Source: Pseudomonadota bacterium
GTDB lineage: Bacteria; Pseudomonadota; Alphaproteobacteria; Rhizobiales; Devosiaceae
Length of the DNA stretch: 64,000 nt
Reading direction: 5' to 3'
NCBI GenBank assembly: GCA_023391095.1
Contig: JAEWBN010000003.1
Location: forward strand, 62,001-126,000
Every line of letters starts with the position of its first letter. The first letter of the stretch is position 1. Position numbers and translations under genes: made by a program. Positions 54,646 to 61,584 of this stretch are shown here, piece after piece. The notes below the pieces were generated by a model, which was given only the letters and a program-made list of their open reading frames with translations, ran no database searches and was not told where the DNA came from.

Positions 54646-55197
54646 TCAACTTGCCCGACTGCCCCGCCTCACCGCCCGCAAAAGCATGGCGCTGATCTCG
54701 GCCTCGCTGGCCGCAAAACTGCGCGCGTCACTCGCCGTGACATTGAAGGTCACATGCACCGCCCCCCCGCCCCCGGCCGCCACGCCCAGCCGGCCATCCG
54801 GCCCGCGCTGCAAGGGCATGATCGCTTCCGGTCCCGCCTCCCCGGCAAGGCCCATGCCGCGCCCCAACGGGAAATAGCTGGGCGCCGCGATGACCCCGTC
54901 CTTGGCAAAGGGCGTGACGCCTCCCAGCGCCGGATTGGTGGCGGTAAAAAGGTTTTCCACCAGCCCGCCCACCAGCGAACCCAGCGGCTTGATCGCCGCC
55001 TTGAGCGCGATGTCGGCAAAGGCCTTGGCGATATCTGAAAGCACCGAGCGGAAGGATTTGCCTTCCGTCAGCGCGCCGCGAAATGCCGTCGAGATGCTGC
55101 GCGCCACCCCGTCGGCAAGGTCGCCGATGCGCTCGAGTTCAACCGATACATCGCCCAGTTCATCGCGAAAATCGTCGCCAAAAAGACTAGTGCTCAT
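54646..55197 (-). CDS. GTA tail tape measure protein (gp11)
   Basis: The 183-residue protein has an N-terminal amphipathic helix pair (residues 10-75), a Gly-rich hydrophobic middle (about 65-115, with G-G-V-T-P-F-A-K-D-G-V-I) and a C-terminal part with A-G-E-A-G-P-E-A-I-M-P-L, the ending typical of short phage tape measure proteins. Its shortness fits the short tail of GTA particles. The ATG overlaps the end of the gp10.1-type gene by 11 bases. Confidence 0.88.
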   Translation of the reverse strand: MSTSLFGDDFRDELGDVSVELERIGDLADGVARSISTAFRGALTEGKSFRSVLSDIAKAFADIALKAAIKPLGSLVGGLVENLFTATNPALGGVTPFAKDGVIAAPSYFPLGRGMGLAGEAGPEAIMPLQRGPDGRLGVAAGGGGAVHVTFNVTASDARSFAASEAEISAMLLRAVRRGSRAS

Positions 55198-55378
55198 CGG
55201 GAAACCGCTCCATGAGGCGTTCGAGCCCGCCGCGCTCCATGGGCGGCACCGGGCTCCCGGAAAGCGCGCTCCAGGCCGAAGCCAGTTCGCGCGGCGTCAT
55301 CTTCCAGAAGGCATCGGGCGGCAGGCGCAGCACGCCCAGCCCGAACCGCATGGCGTCTTTCCAGGGAAAGGGCGTCAT
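55187..55378 (-). CDS. small tail assembly chaperone-like protein (DUF2376 type)
   Basis: The 63-residue protein has the conserved core F-P-W-x-x-A-M-R-F-G-L-G-V-L-R-L-P-P-x-x-F-W-x-M-T-P-R-E-L of phage tail assembly chaperones of the GTA type. It starts with an ATGA overlap on the gp10 stop and overlaps gp11, so translation is coupled across three genes. Confidence 0.88.
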   Translation of the reverse strand: MTPFPWKDAMRFGLGVLRLPPDAFWKMTPRELASAWSALSGSPVPPMERGGLERLMERFPDEH

Positions 55379-55688
55379 TGGGCCTCTCCAAACGTCGCCT
55401 TGAGCAGCCGCACCGCAATATCGGCCGCGCCGCGCAGCCCGCCCTCGACGCTCATTCGCGCCAGGTCGTCGTCGGTGATGGCATTGCCCCCGCCGCGCAG
55501 CCCGCCCCCAGAATGGCCGTCAGGTCGCGCGCCGAAACCCGGCCGGATGCAAAGCGCTCGGCCAGCCCGGCCAGGTCCCCGGCTCCGAGCCGCGCCTCGA
55601 GCTCCGCCAAGGCGCCCAGCGTCAGGCAAAGCGTGCGCATCTCGCCCCCGATCTCGGCGGCGATCTCACCACGATGGATGTTTGTCAT
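55375..55688 (-). pseudogene. GTA gp10-type tail chaperone with a one-base frameshift
   Basis: From ATG 55688 the frame reads M-T-N-I-H-R-G-E-I-A-A-E-I to D-L-T-A-I-L-G-A-G near 55505. It should continue in the next frame as L-R-G-G-G-N-A-I-T-D-D-D-L-A-R-M to E-A-Q at 55375. The gene spans 314 bases; with one added G in the run GGGGGCGGG (plus strand 55500-55508) it becomes 315 bases, 104 codons plus stop, with the expected product. Without it, translation stops at 55452 after a wrong tail. Either a true mutation or a read error in a homopolymer run. The gp10 role is tail-tube assembly. Confidence 0.82.
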
Positions 55689-55759
55689 CAGTGTCCCCAA
55701 TGTCTTCAAAGCCGCCGCAGCAGCATAGGTGCCGAAGGCCCGGTGAGTGGCCTTCGGGA

Positions 55760-56173
55760 TCAGGCCGCCGTGAACGTCACTTCGCCCGCGCTTTCGAGCG
55801 CCAGGTCGAATGTCACTTCCCCCGCATGGTCGGCCGAAAACTCGAGCGCCACGATCTGGAACGGCCCCTGCACCACGCCGAAATGCGGCAGGATCAGCTG
55901 CCAGTTGCGGATCGCCCCGCCGAAGAAAAGGCTGCGTACCTGCACATCCGAGCTCTGGTCCTTGAAAACGCCCGACCCCGACACCGAGGCGCGCTTGACC
56001 CCGCCACCGGCCAGCAGTTCGCGCCAGCGCCCTGCACTTTCCTGGTCGGTCGTATCGACACTGGCCGCGTTGAAGCTCAGGCTGCGCGTGCGCAAACCGG
56101 CCACTGTCAGAAAACTGCCCGACCCGGTCTGGTCGAGCTTTAAAAGCATGTCCTTGCCACTCTGGGCTGCCAT
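55760..56173 (-). CDS. GTA major tail (tube) protein, TP901-1 family (gp9)
   Basis: The 137-residue protein has the M-A-A-Q-S-G-K-D-M-L-L-K start and T-V-A-G-L-R-T-R-S-L-S-F-N motif of the TP901-1 major tail protein family. It also has the tail S-G-x-G-V-F-K-D near 65-72. It would polymerise into the tail tube. ATG 56173 follows GGGAG. Confidence 0.92.
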   Translation of the reverse strand: MAAQSGKDMLLKLDQTGSGSFLTVAGLRTRSLSFNAASVDTTDQESAGRWRELLAGGGVKRASVSGSGVFKDQSSDVQVRSLFFGGAIRNWQLILPHFGVVQGPFQIVALEFSADHAGEVTFDLALESAGEVTFTAA

Positions 56174-56193
56174 TCGAATTCTCCCGGAAAACC

Positions 56194-56586
56194 CTATTCG
56201 CTCAAGAACCGGATCAGCAGGGCGGCCCGCGCCTGCCCGGTCTGGGCGTCGATCACCGTTTCGGTGCGCATGGTCTGGATCAACGTCACCGCCAGCCCGG
56301 CGGGAGCCACGCCGGCCGACACCGCGACCACGCGGGCCGCAATCGCCAGCGCGCCCTTGCGGCTCGGCCGGTCGCTCCAGCAATGGAACATCACTCGGTG
56401 CTCGAAGCCCGGCGTCAGGTCGCCGTCGCGGGGTTGCAGCTCGTGCCGGTCGATCACAACATAGGGCGCCGCCCTGCCCCGTGGCGGCGCGTCGAACACG
56501 CCATCGGCCCCGATCAGCGCGGTCAGTTCCGCGTCGGCACCCAGCGCAGCGACCAGCGCCGTCTGCAATTGCATGATGGGGTGCAT
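56194..56586 (-). CDS. GTA tail terminator protein, DUF3168 (gp8)
   Basis: The 130-residue protein has DUF3168 features: M-Q-L-Q-T-A-L-V-A-A-L near the start, V-F-D-x-P-P-R-G, P-Y-V-V-I-D, and E-H-R-V-M-F-H-C-W-S. It caps the tail tube at the head end. It begins two bases past the gp7 stop; M5 is an alternative start. Confidence 0.92.
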   Translation of the reverse strand: MHPIMQLQTALVAALGADAELTALIGADGVFDAPPRGRAAPYVVIDRHELQPRDGDLTPGFEHRVMFHCWSDRPSRKGALAIAARVVAVSAGVAPAGLAVTLIQTMRTETVIDAQTGQARAALLIRFLSE

Positions 56587-56588
56587 GG

Positions 56589-56933
56589 CTAGCCCGTGAA
56601 ACTGGTTTCACTACAGGCGCAGCTGAGATAGGCCCGGCGCCCGTTGAGATCGGCGGCGCTCACCACATCCAGATTGCGCCCGCGATACACAATGCGATCG
56701 CCCGGTCCCACATCATCGCGAAACCGCAGGACGACGCTGTGCGAAATGGCCACCGTCCGCCCGTCGCTATTGGTGCCTTGCCGCCCCGAAAGACTGCGCA
56801 CCCGTGCCCAGACACTGCTGACCGGCACAAAGATCCGTTCATGCCCGCCGCCGTCCTCGACGAGGCTCTGGCGCCGCCTGAGCTGCACGCGGTCGGTCAG
56901 CGAGCCGACAGGCGGAATACGCTCCCCGCTCAC
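56589..56933 (-). CDS. GTA head closure (head-tail joining) protein (gp7)
   Basis: The 114-residue protein has the head-tail joining protein pattern: L-T-D-R-V-Q-L-R-R-R-Q near 12-22, W-A-R-V-R-S-L-S-G near 42-50, and R-D-D-V-G-P-G-D-R-I-V-Y-R-G-R near 74-88. The start is GTG 56933 overlapping the gp6 stop. Confidence 0.9.
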   Translation of the reverse strand: MSGERIPPVGSLTDRVQLRRRQSLVEDGGGHERIFVPVSSVWARVRSLSGRQGTNSDGRTVAISHSVVLRFRDDVGPGDRIVYRGRNLDVVSAADLNGRRAYLSCACSETSFTG

Positions 56934-57496
56934 AGCCGCACCCGCTTATAGGCGGCGATGAGCCGGTCAAAGCCGGAAGGCACGACCGCGCCGGACCCCG
57001 CCACGATCACCGCATCGCGATGCTCGAACCAGTGCGCCACCAGCCCCAGAACGGCCTGCCTGATATCGGCGGGCACATCTTCGGGCTCGGTGCCGAAGCC
57101 GGCGACATAGTCGATCTCGATCCCGCCCCGCTCCTGCAGCGCCGGCATGCCCACCAGCACGCGCGGCACGATCAGCCGGTCCGGCTCAGATCCGAACTGC
57201 CCCAGCCCGATCTCGTGACTGGCGCCATTGGCATCGGTCGCAACAATGCCGGTTACCGCCACCAAGGGTGTCACCGGCAGTTTCACCACGCCGGTTTGTG
57301 GCCAGTCGTCGAGCACCAGCCGCCAGCTCTGCGCGACGAGCGCCCGACCGGTCACCCCTTCCACATGCAGCCGCGCCGCGCCGATCAGCGTCGTGATCAG
57401 CCCATCCTCGGCTGCATGGTCGACCTTGAGAAAAGCCTTGGCCTCGGCAAGCGAAACCGGCTCCGCGGCGGGCCCCGCCAGGAGATAGGAGGTCAT
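56930..57496 (-). CDS. GTA head-tail connector protein (gp6)
   Basis: The 188-residue protein has the head-tail connector pattern: P-V-S-L-A-E-A-K-A-F-L-K-V near 14-26, D-x-L-I-T-T-L-I-x-A-A near 33-43 and a helical C-terminus with A-V-L-G-L-V-A-H-W-F. It links portal and tail. ATG 57496 follows AAGGAA. Between it and gp5 there is an inverted repeat pair. Confidence 0.92.
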   Translation of the reverse strand: MTSYLLAGPAAEPVSLAEAKAFLKVDHAAEDGLITTLIGAARLHVEGVTGRALVAQSWRLVLDDWPQTGVVKLPVTPLVAVTGIVATDANGASHEIGLGQFGSEPDRLIVPRVLVGMPALQERGGIEIDYVAGFGTEPEDVPADIRQAVLGLVAHWFEHRDAVIVAGSGAVVPSGFDRLIAAYKRVRL

Positions 57497-57521
57497 GTTG
57501 ATGTTCCTTGTTTGAAAGGGG

Positions 57522-57635
57522 CACCCCCACCCGGCCTCCCCCTGAAGGAGGGGGAGGAGCAGAGGTGCACTCCGAAAGATCGCGGCATACTCGATCGGTC
57601 CCTCCCCCTCCTTCAGGGGGAGGTTAGGTGGGGGT
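57522..57635. repeat. inverted pair of G/C-rich short repeats in the gp5-gp6 spacer
   Basis: The left unit (57522-57558) and right unit (57600-57635) are reverse complements apart from a few bases. Each has a core CCTCCCCCT-GAAGG-AGGGGGAGG hairpin plus an ACCCCCACC end. The long stem between them could form a strong hairpin in the GTA transcript. Confidence 0.85.
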
Positions 57636-57639
57636 CCGC

Positions 57640-58860
57640 TTAGCTCGTCCCAAACTTTAGCAGCTTGATCGCGTCATAGTCGGCGATCCCGCCGCCGACG
57701 CGCTTGGTGGTGTAGAACAGCACATAGGGCTTGGCGCTGAACGGGTCGCGCAACACCGAGACACCCTGGCGGTCGACGATGAGATAGCCACGCTTGAAGT
57801 CGCCAAAGGCGATGGAGAAGGAATTGGCCCCGATATTGGGCATGTCCTCGGCTTCCACCAGCGGAAAGCCCATGAAGCTGGCCCGGCCATCCGCCGCAGC
57901 CGCAGGCTGCCAGAGATAGTTACCATCCGCATCACGCAGCTTGCGCAGGGCGGCCTGCGTCTTGCGGTTCATCACCCAGCTGGCATTCTGCCGGTAGCCG
58001 GCTTTCAGCGCATAGACGAGGTCGATAAGGATGTCGGACGCATTGGTTGTCGGCAGCGCACCCGACTGACCCGTGGCAAGGTAACCCAGGCTGCCCCAGG
58101 CCCAGCTGCTTTCGGCGACCTTGGCGCCATTGAGAAAGCCGCTCGGCTTGTTGGTGCCGTCGCCGGTCACGAAGGCCGTGCTTTCCTGGGCCGCAAAAGC
58201 CGCGTTGACCTCGTCGGCAATCCACTGGCCCACATCCACCGCAGCATCATCGAGGAAGGCCGAGGTCGCGGCCGGCATGGCATAGAGCTCAGCCGTCGGA
58301 TAGCTCAGCTCGGCCAGGGTCTGGCTGGTGGTCGTCGTCCGCGTCGCCGTTTCGGCCACCCAGCCGGTCTGCGGCCCGGCCAGCGTAATGGGGCGCTTAT
58401 AGGTCCCGGTTGAAACCTGCCGGACGCCGGCAATGGAGCGCATGGGCGAGATGTGGCTCATCAGCCGCGTGATTTCGGTTTCGATTTCCGCCGGCACCAC
58501 ATAGCCGCCATCCGCCGGAACGCCGGTCGAGAGCGCCTTTTCCTCGCCGCGCTTCACATAGGCGGAAAAGGCTTCCTTGTATTCGCCATCGGCGATCTGG
58601 CCCTTGCCTTCGATAGCCGGGCGGGCGCGCTCGGCGGTGGCGCGGTCCATGGCCGCCTTGAGCCCGTCGAGCACGGCATTGAGCTTTTCGAGCTTGCCCT
58701 CGAGCAAGCCGTCCGCCGTGCCGCGCTTTTCGATCTCCGCCAGGCGCTGGTCATTGGTGCGCTTGAATTCCTCGAAGGCGCTCGAGAATTCGCCAAACAG
58801 CGCGGCAATATCAGTCCCCGCGCCGGCCTTGGTTTCAAGGCCGTCGTCAATCCGATCCAT
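57640..58860 (-). CDS. GTA major capsid protein, HK97 fold (gp5)
   Basis: The 406-residue protein has a helical/coiled-coil N-terminal delta domain (about 1-110) of the kind cut off during maturation. The HK97 capsid fold follows, beginning at G-G-Y-V-V-P-A-E-I and containing W-M-N-R-K-T-Q-A-A-L-R-K-L and S-I-A-F-G-D-F-K-R-G-Y. AAGGGAT precedes the ATG. The prohead protease gene lies 12 bases upstream. Confidence 0.95.
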   Translation of the reverse strand: MDRIDDGLETKAGAGTDIAALFGEFSSAFEEFKRTNDQRLAEIEKRGTADGLLEGKLEKLNAVLDGLKAAMDRATAERARPAIEGKGQIADGEYKEAFSAYVKRGEEKALSTGVPADGGYVVPAEIETEITRLMSHISPMRSIAGVRQVSTGTYKRPITLAGPQTGWVAETATRTTTTSQTLAELSYPTAELYAMPAATSAFLDDAAVDVGQWIADEVNAAFAAQESTAFVTGDGTNKPSGFLNGAKVAESSWAWGSLGYLATGQSGALPTTNASDILIDLVYALKAGYRQNASWVMNRKTQAALRKLRDADGNYLWQPAAAADGRASFMGFPLVEAEDMPNIGANSFSIAFGDFKRGYLIVDRQGVSVLRDPFSAKPYVLFYTTKRVGGGIADYDAIKLLKFGTS

Positions 58861-58872
58861 GTCGGTATCCCT

Positions 58873-59352
58873 TTATCGGTTGCGGATAGTCCTGGTGGCG
58901 GCGGCGATGGCCGCGCCGGTCGTAAGGGGCGCCGCGATGCGCGCCTCCTCCATCATCGGAAATGTGACGATGGAGATTTCGTAGAGATCGATCTCGCTCA
59001 GACGGCGGTGTCCGGTTGCCGCTGCGCGGCTGGCGCGCACCGTGCGAAAGCCGATGGAAAGCCCGTCCAGCGCCCGGCTTTCGATCAGCCGCCGCAGGGC
59101 ATCCGAGCGCGGTACGCCCGGCACCAGCCGTCCGGTCACGAAAAGCCCGTGGCTGTCCTCGGCCAGCGTTTCCCAGATGCCCACCGGCTCCTTGGGATCA
59201 TGCTGGAACAGAAGGCGTATCCGCCCGCGCCGTTTGGCCAGCGACTTGGCAAAGGCGCCCGGCAGCACGATGTCGCCGCCGCTGTCGAGCCGGTTGAACA
59301 CGCTGGCATAGCCGGCAAACCGCCCCTCGGCGTCTATGGGAATGGCTGTCAT
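58873..59352 (-). CDS. GTA prohead protease (gp4)
   Basis: This 159-residue HK97-type prohead serine protease has the putative catalytic H51 (L-L-F-Q-H-D-P-K-E-P) and S99 (D-G-L-S-I-G-F-R), with the G-Y-A-S-V-F-N and V-L-P-G-A-F N-terminal motifs. It cleaves the capsid delta domain. Its ATG overlaps the stop of the preceding 50-residue gene (TGATG). Confidence 0.94.
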   Translation of the reverse strand: MTAIPIDAEGRFAGYASVFNRLDSGGDIVLPGAFAKSLAKRRGRIRLLFQHDPKEPVGIWETLAEDSHGLFVTGRLVPGVPRSDALRRLIESRALDGLSIGFRTVRASRAAATGHRRLSEIDLYEISIVTFPMMEEARIAAPLTTGAAIAAATRTIRNR

Positions 59353-59504
59353 CAGCGCTTTGCCCCGACCGGCCGGCTGGTCCCGGCCCGGCTCGGTCGC
59401 GCCTTGGCGTCTCCGGCCTTCCGGTCGGCCAGCGTCCCCGCCAGGTTCCAGGCAAATTGCCGGAACGTCTGTTGCACCTGCTCGCGATTGTGCTTTTCAG
59501 CCAT
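59352..59504 (-). CDS. small basic protein of the GTA cluster
   Basis: The 50-residue protein is basic, with M-A-E-K-H-N-R-E-Q-V-Q-Q-T at the start and an Ala/Arg/Lys-rich tail. I do not recognise a family. Its stop overlaps the protease start, so it is probably translated. It lies in the region between portal and protease where RcGTA has small accessory genes. Confidence 0.55.
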   Translation of the reverse strand: MAEKHNREQVQQTFRQFAWNLAGTLADRKAGDAKARPSRAGTSRPVGAKR

Positions 59505-59508
59505 GCGC

Positions 59509-59697
59509 TTAGTCCTCCTTGCGGAACAGTCGATTGAGCGCGGCAATCTCGCGCACGAAGTCATTGAAGTGCTGGTTCGCCTTCGCCATTTCGCGCAGGC
59601 TCCACACCAGCAGCGCGCTCGAACTGCTGCCCCACAAAAACAGCGCCAGATGCGCCAGATCCCCGCGCTCGATGATCGTTGTGGTCAGCGTGTCCAT
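59509..59697 (-). CDS. small single-helix membrane protein of the GTA cluster
   Basis: The 62-residue protein has one hydrophobic helix (about residues 16-33) followed by an amphipathic segment with N-D-F-V-R-E-I-A-A-L-N-R-L-F. A GGAGG site precedes ATG 59697. Function unknown; position between portal and protease resembles the small gene near g3.5 in RcGTA, but I would not equate them. Confidence 0.6.
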   Translation of the reverse strand: MDTLTTTIIERGDLAHLALFLWGSSSSALLVWSLREMAKANQHFNDFVREIAALNRLFRKED

Positions 59698-59718
59698 TCG
59701 GACCTCCAGGCATAATTT

Positions 59719-59756
59719 TTTGCTTCCGAAGCAAATAGAATTTGCACTGCTGCAAA
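59719..59756. promoter_or_regulatory. two tandem palindromes upstream of the DUF4160-DUF2442 pair
   Basis: TTTGCTTC-C-GAAGCAAA (59719-59735) and TTTGCA-CTGC-TGCAAA (59741-59756) share TTTGC half sites. They lie 41-78 bases before the DUF4160 start and just upstream of the divergent small membrane gene. An autoregulatory operator is the natural guess. Confidence 0.45.
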
Positions 59757-59796
59757 GAGGGATGTGTTGAACTGACCACCGTCTAGGGGAAACAAA

Positions 59797-60033
59797 GTGC
59801 CCACGATCCTGCGTCTCGACGGCTATCGGTTCTTCTTCTACAGCGGCGAGGGCAATGAACCGCCGCATGTCCATGTTGAATTTGGCGACAGGCTCGTCAA
59901 GTATTGGCTAGAGCCGGTAGAACTGGCATCATCGAAGCGGTTCCGCTCGCATGAGCTTGGGCCGTTGCGTGACATCGTCGTCGCCAACCGCGATGCGTTT
60001 CTGAAGGCCTGGCATGAGCACTTTGACGCTTGA
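59797..60033 (+). CDS. DUF4160 domain protein (toxin-antitoxin-like partner)
   Basis: The 78-residue protein matches the DUF4160 pattern: P-T-I-L-R-x-x-G-Y-R-F-F-F-Y-S, G-N-E-P-P-H-V-H-V, K-Y-W-L-E-P-V. A GTG start at 59797 follows AGGGGA. It is on the strand opposite to the surrounding GTA genes and overlaps the next gene by 20 bases. Such small pairs with DUF2442 occur widely in bacteria and look like type II toxin-antitoxin modules; which partner would be the toxin is unknown. Confidence 0.85.
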   Translation: MPTILRLDGYRFFFYSGEGNEPPHVHVEFGDRLVKYWLEPVELASSKRFRSHELGPLRDIVVANRDAFLKAWHEHFDA

Positions 60034-60277
60034 GACAGAACCGCTTGCTATCGACGTCACGGTCGATGACACGACCCTGCGCGTCAGCCTTGACGATGGC
60101 CGCGAGATTGCCGCCCCAGTCGAATGGTTCCCCCGCCTGCGTGACGCCAGCCCGGCGGATCGCGCCAATTGGCGTCTAATCGGCGCGGGCGAAGGCATCC
60201 ACTGGCCCGAAATCGACGAAGACGTTTCCGTGCTTGGACTCCTCGCCGGATACGGTCGCCAGACCCGCGCCGCCTGA
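60014..60277 (+). CDS. DUF2442 domain protein
   Basis: The 87-residue protein has the DUF2442 core: D-D-T-T-L-R-V-S-L-D-D-G-R-E-I-A-A-P-V-E-W-F-P-R-L and a C-terminal I-H-W-P-E-I-D-E-D-V-S-V-x-G-L-L. It begins inside the DUF4160 gene (20-base overlap), so the two are coupled. No DNA-binding motif is obvious in either, which leaves the operator question open. Confidence 0.87.
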   Translation: MSTLTLETEPLAIDVTVDDTTLRVSLDDGREIAAPVEWFPRLRDASPADRANWRLIGAGEGIHWPEIDEDVSVLGLLAGYGRQTRAA

Positions 60278-60284
60278 CCCCACT

Positions 60285-60334
60285 TCACCTCTCCCTCTGG
60301 GGGAGAGGTCGGCCTTGGCCGGGTGAGGGGGCCT
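60285..60334 (+). repeat. single short palindromic repeat unit
   Basis: CACCTCTCCCTCTGGGGGAG followed by AGGTCGGCC and CGGGTGAGGGGGCCTT: nearly the same unit as at 22852-22909. It lies between the DUF2442 gene and the portal stop, at one border of the plus-strand insertion. Confidence 0.85.
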
Positions 60335-60406
60335 TCCAGCATCCCGCCATTCGGGCACAGCCCTCATGGCCTTGGTCGCTCAAATCGCTCCACTGGAGCG
60401 ATTTGC

Positions 60407-61573
60407 CTAATCGGACGCGCCCAAGCCCACCATCGCCCGCTTCTCTGCATCGGTCAGAAATTCCGCTGCCCCTACCCTCTCCCAGAGCGCCGCGCGGTCT
60501 TCGGCCAAGGCTTCGACCTTGTCGAAGTCGGGCACGACCTGCGCGCCTTCAAAGGCCGGCTCCAGCCATCCCGTCAGTTCCTGGGCCACCCGCACCACCA
60601 GCGGCACCAGCGTCTGGCGCCAGAGCGTCCGATTGGCTTCGGCCATGTTGGCATAGGTATTGTCGCCGGGAATGCCCAGCAGCATGGGCGGCACGCCGAA
60701 CGCCAGCGCGATGTCCCGCGCCGCGGCGTTGCGGGCCTCGATGAAATCCATGTCGCGCGGGCTCATGGCGAGCGGCTTCCAGTCCAACCCGCCATCGAGC
60801 ACCATGGGCCGGCCGGCATTGCCAGCGCCGGAGAACTGCTCTTCCAGCTCCGCCTTGAGCCGGCTGAACTGGTCGTCGGTGAGGCTGCCATTGCCAGCCG
60901 AATAGACCATGGCGCCGGAGGGCCGCGCCGCGTTGTCGAGCAGGGCCTTGTTCCAGTGGGCTGAGGCGTTGTGAATGTCGAGGCTGGTCTGCGCCGCTTC
61001 GAGCGGTCCCATGCCGTAGTGATCGTCCATGGGATGAAACAGCGCCACATGCAGCACGGAGGGAATGGGCAGCGTCTCCTGGCTGAGGCGCACCACCCGG
61101 CCCCCGGCCTTGTAGTCATAACCCACCGGCCAGCCATCGCGCCCGGCCACCACGCTCATCCGGTCCGGCCGCAGCACAAAGAGGGTGCGCACCACGCCAT
61201 CGACCATGCCCGCCTGCAGATAGGCATTCCCCGAGGTCTGCAGATAGGCATAAACCGCTTCCAGCAACTCGGGCCCCGACTGCCGCCCATTGGGCCGGTC
61301 GAGCAGCGTGGCCAGCGGATGGTCTGAAACGGCCTTGCCATCCACCACCACATTGAGCGGCACCCGGTTGGCCGTTTCGGCAATCAGCCGCACGCAGCGA
61401 TACACCACCGGATTGCGCATGAATCCCTGGTTGACGAGGCTCGCATAGCCCCGCCCGCTCCACTGCGCCGGACCCAGCTGGCTCAGCGTCATCATGGTGT
61501 GCCCGGCAAATGTCTTGGTCTCACCAGGCGCATCCGTCCGCCCGCCAAACAGGCGGTTGAAAATGTTGGGCAT
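60407..61573 (-). CDS. GTA portal protein, HK97 family (gp3)
   Basis: The 388-residue protein has the N-terminal region with N-P-V-V-Y-R-C-V-R-L-I-A-E-T, the S-G-N-A-Y-L and R-P-D-R-M portal motifs, and the C-terminal D-I-A-L-A-F-G-V-P-P-M-L-L-G with Y-A-N-M-A-E-A-N. It forms the dodecameric channel for DNA. It ends 73 bases before the repeat unit that borders the plus-strand insertion. Confidence 0.94.
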   Translation of the reverse strand: MPNIFNRLFGGRTDAPGETKTFAGHTMMTLSQLGPAQWSGRGYASLVNQGFMRNPVVYRCVRLIAETANRVPLNVVVDGKAVSDHPLATLLDRPNGRQSGPELLEAVYAYLQTSGNAYLQAGMVDGVVRTLFVLRPDRMSVVAGRDGWPVGYDYKAGGRVVRLSQETLPIPSVLHVALFHPMDDHYGMGPLEAAQTSLDIHNASAHWNKALLDNAARPSGAMVYSAGNGSLTDDQFSRLKAELEEQFSGAGNAGRPMVLDGGLDWKPLAMSPRDMDFIEARNAAARDIALAFGVPPMLLGIPGDNTYANMAEANRTLWRQTLVPLVVRVAQELTGWLEPAFEGAQVVPDFDKVEALAEDRAALWERVGAAEFLTDAEKRAMVGLGASD

Positions 61574-61584
61574 GTCATTGGTTC

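Noticed and set aside
55495..55510. Programmed ribosomal frameshift in the gp10 tail chaperone
   Set aside because: Phage tail chaperone frameshifts occur near the end of the first product; here the shift is mid-domain and one missing base restores a standard-length protein. A conserved slip site in relatives would reopen this.
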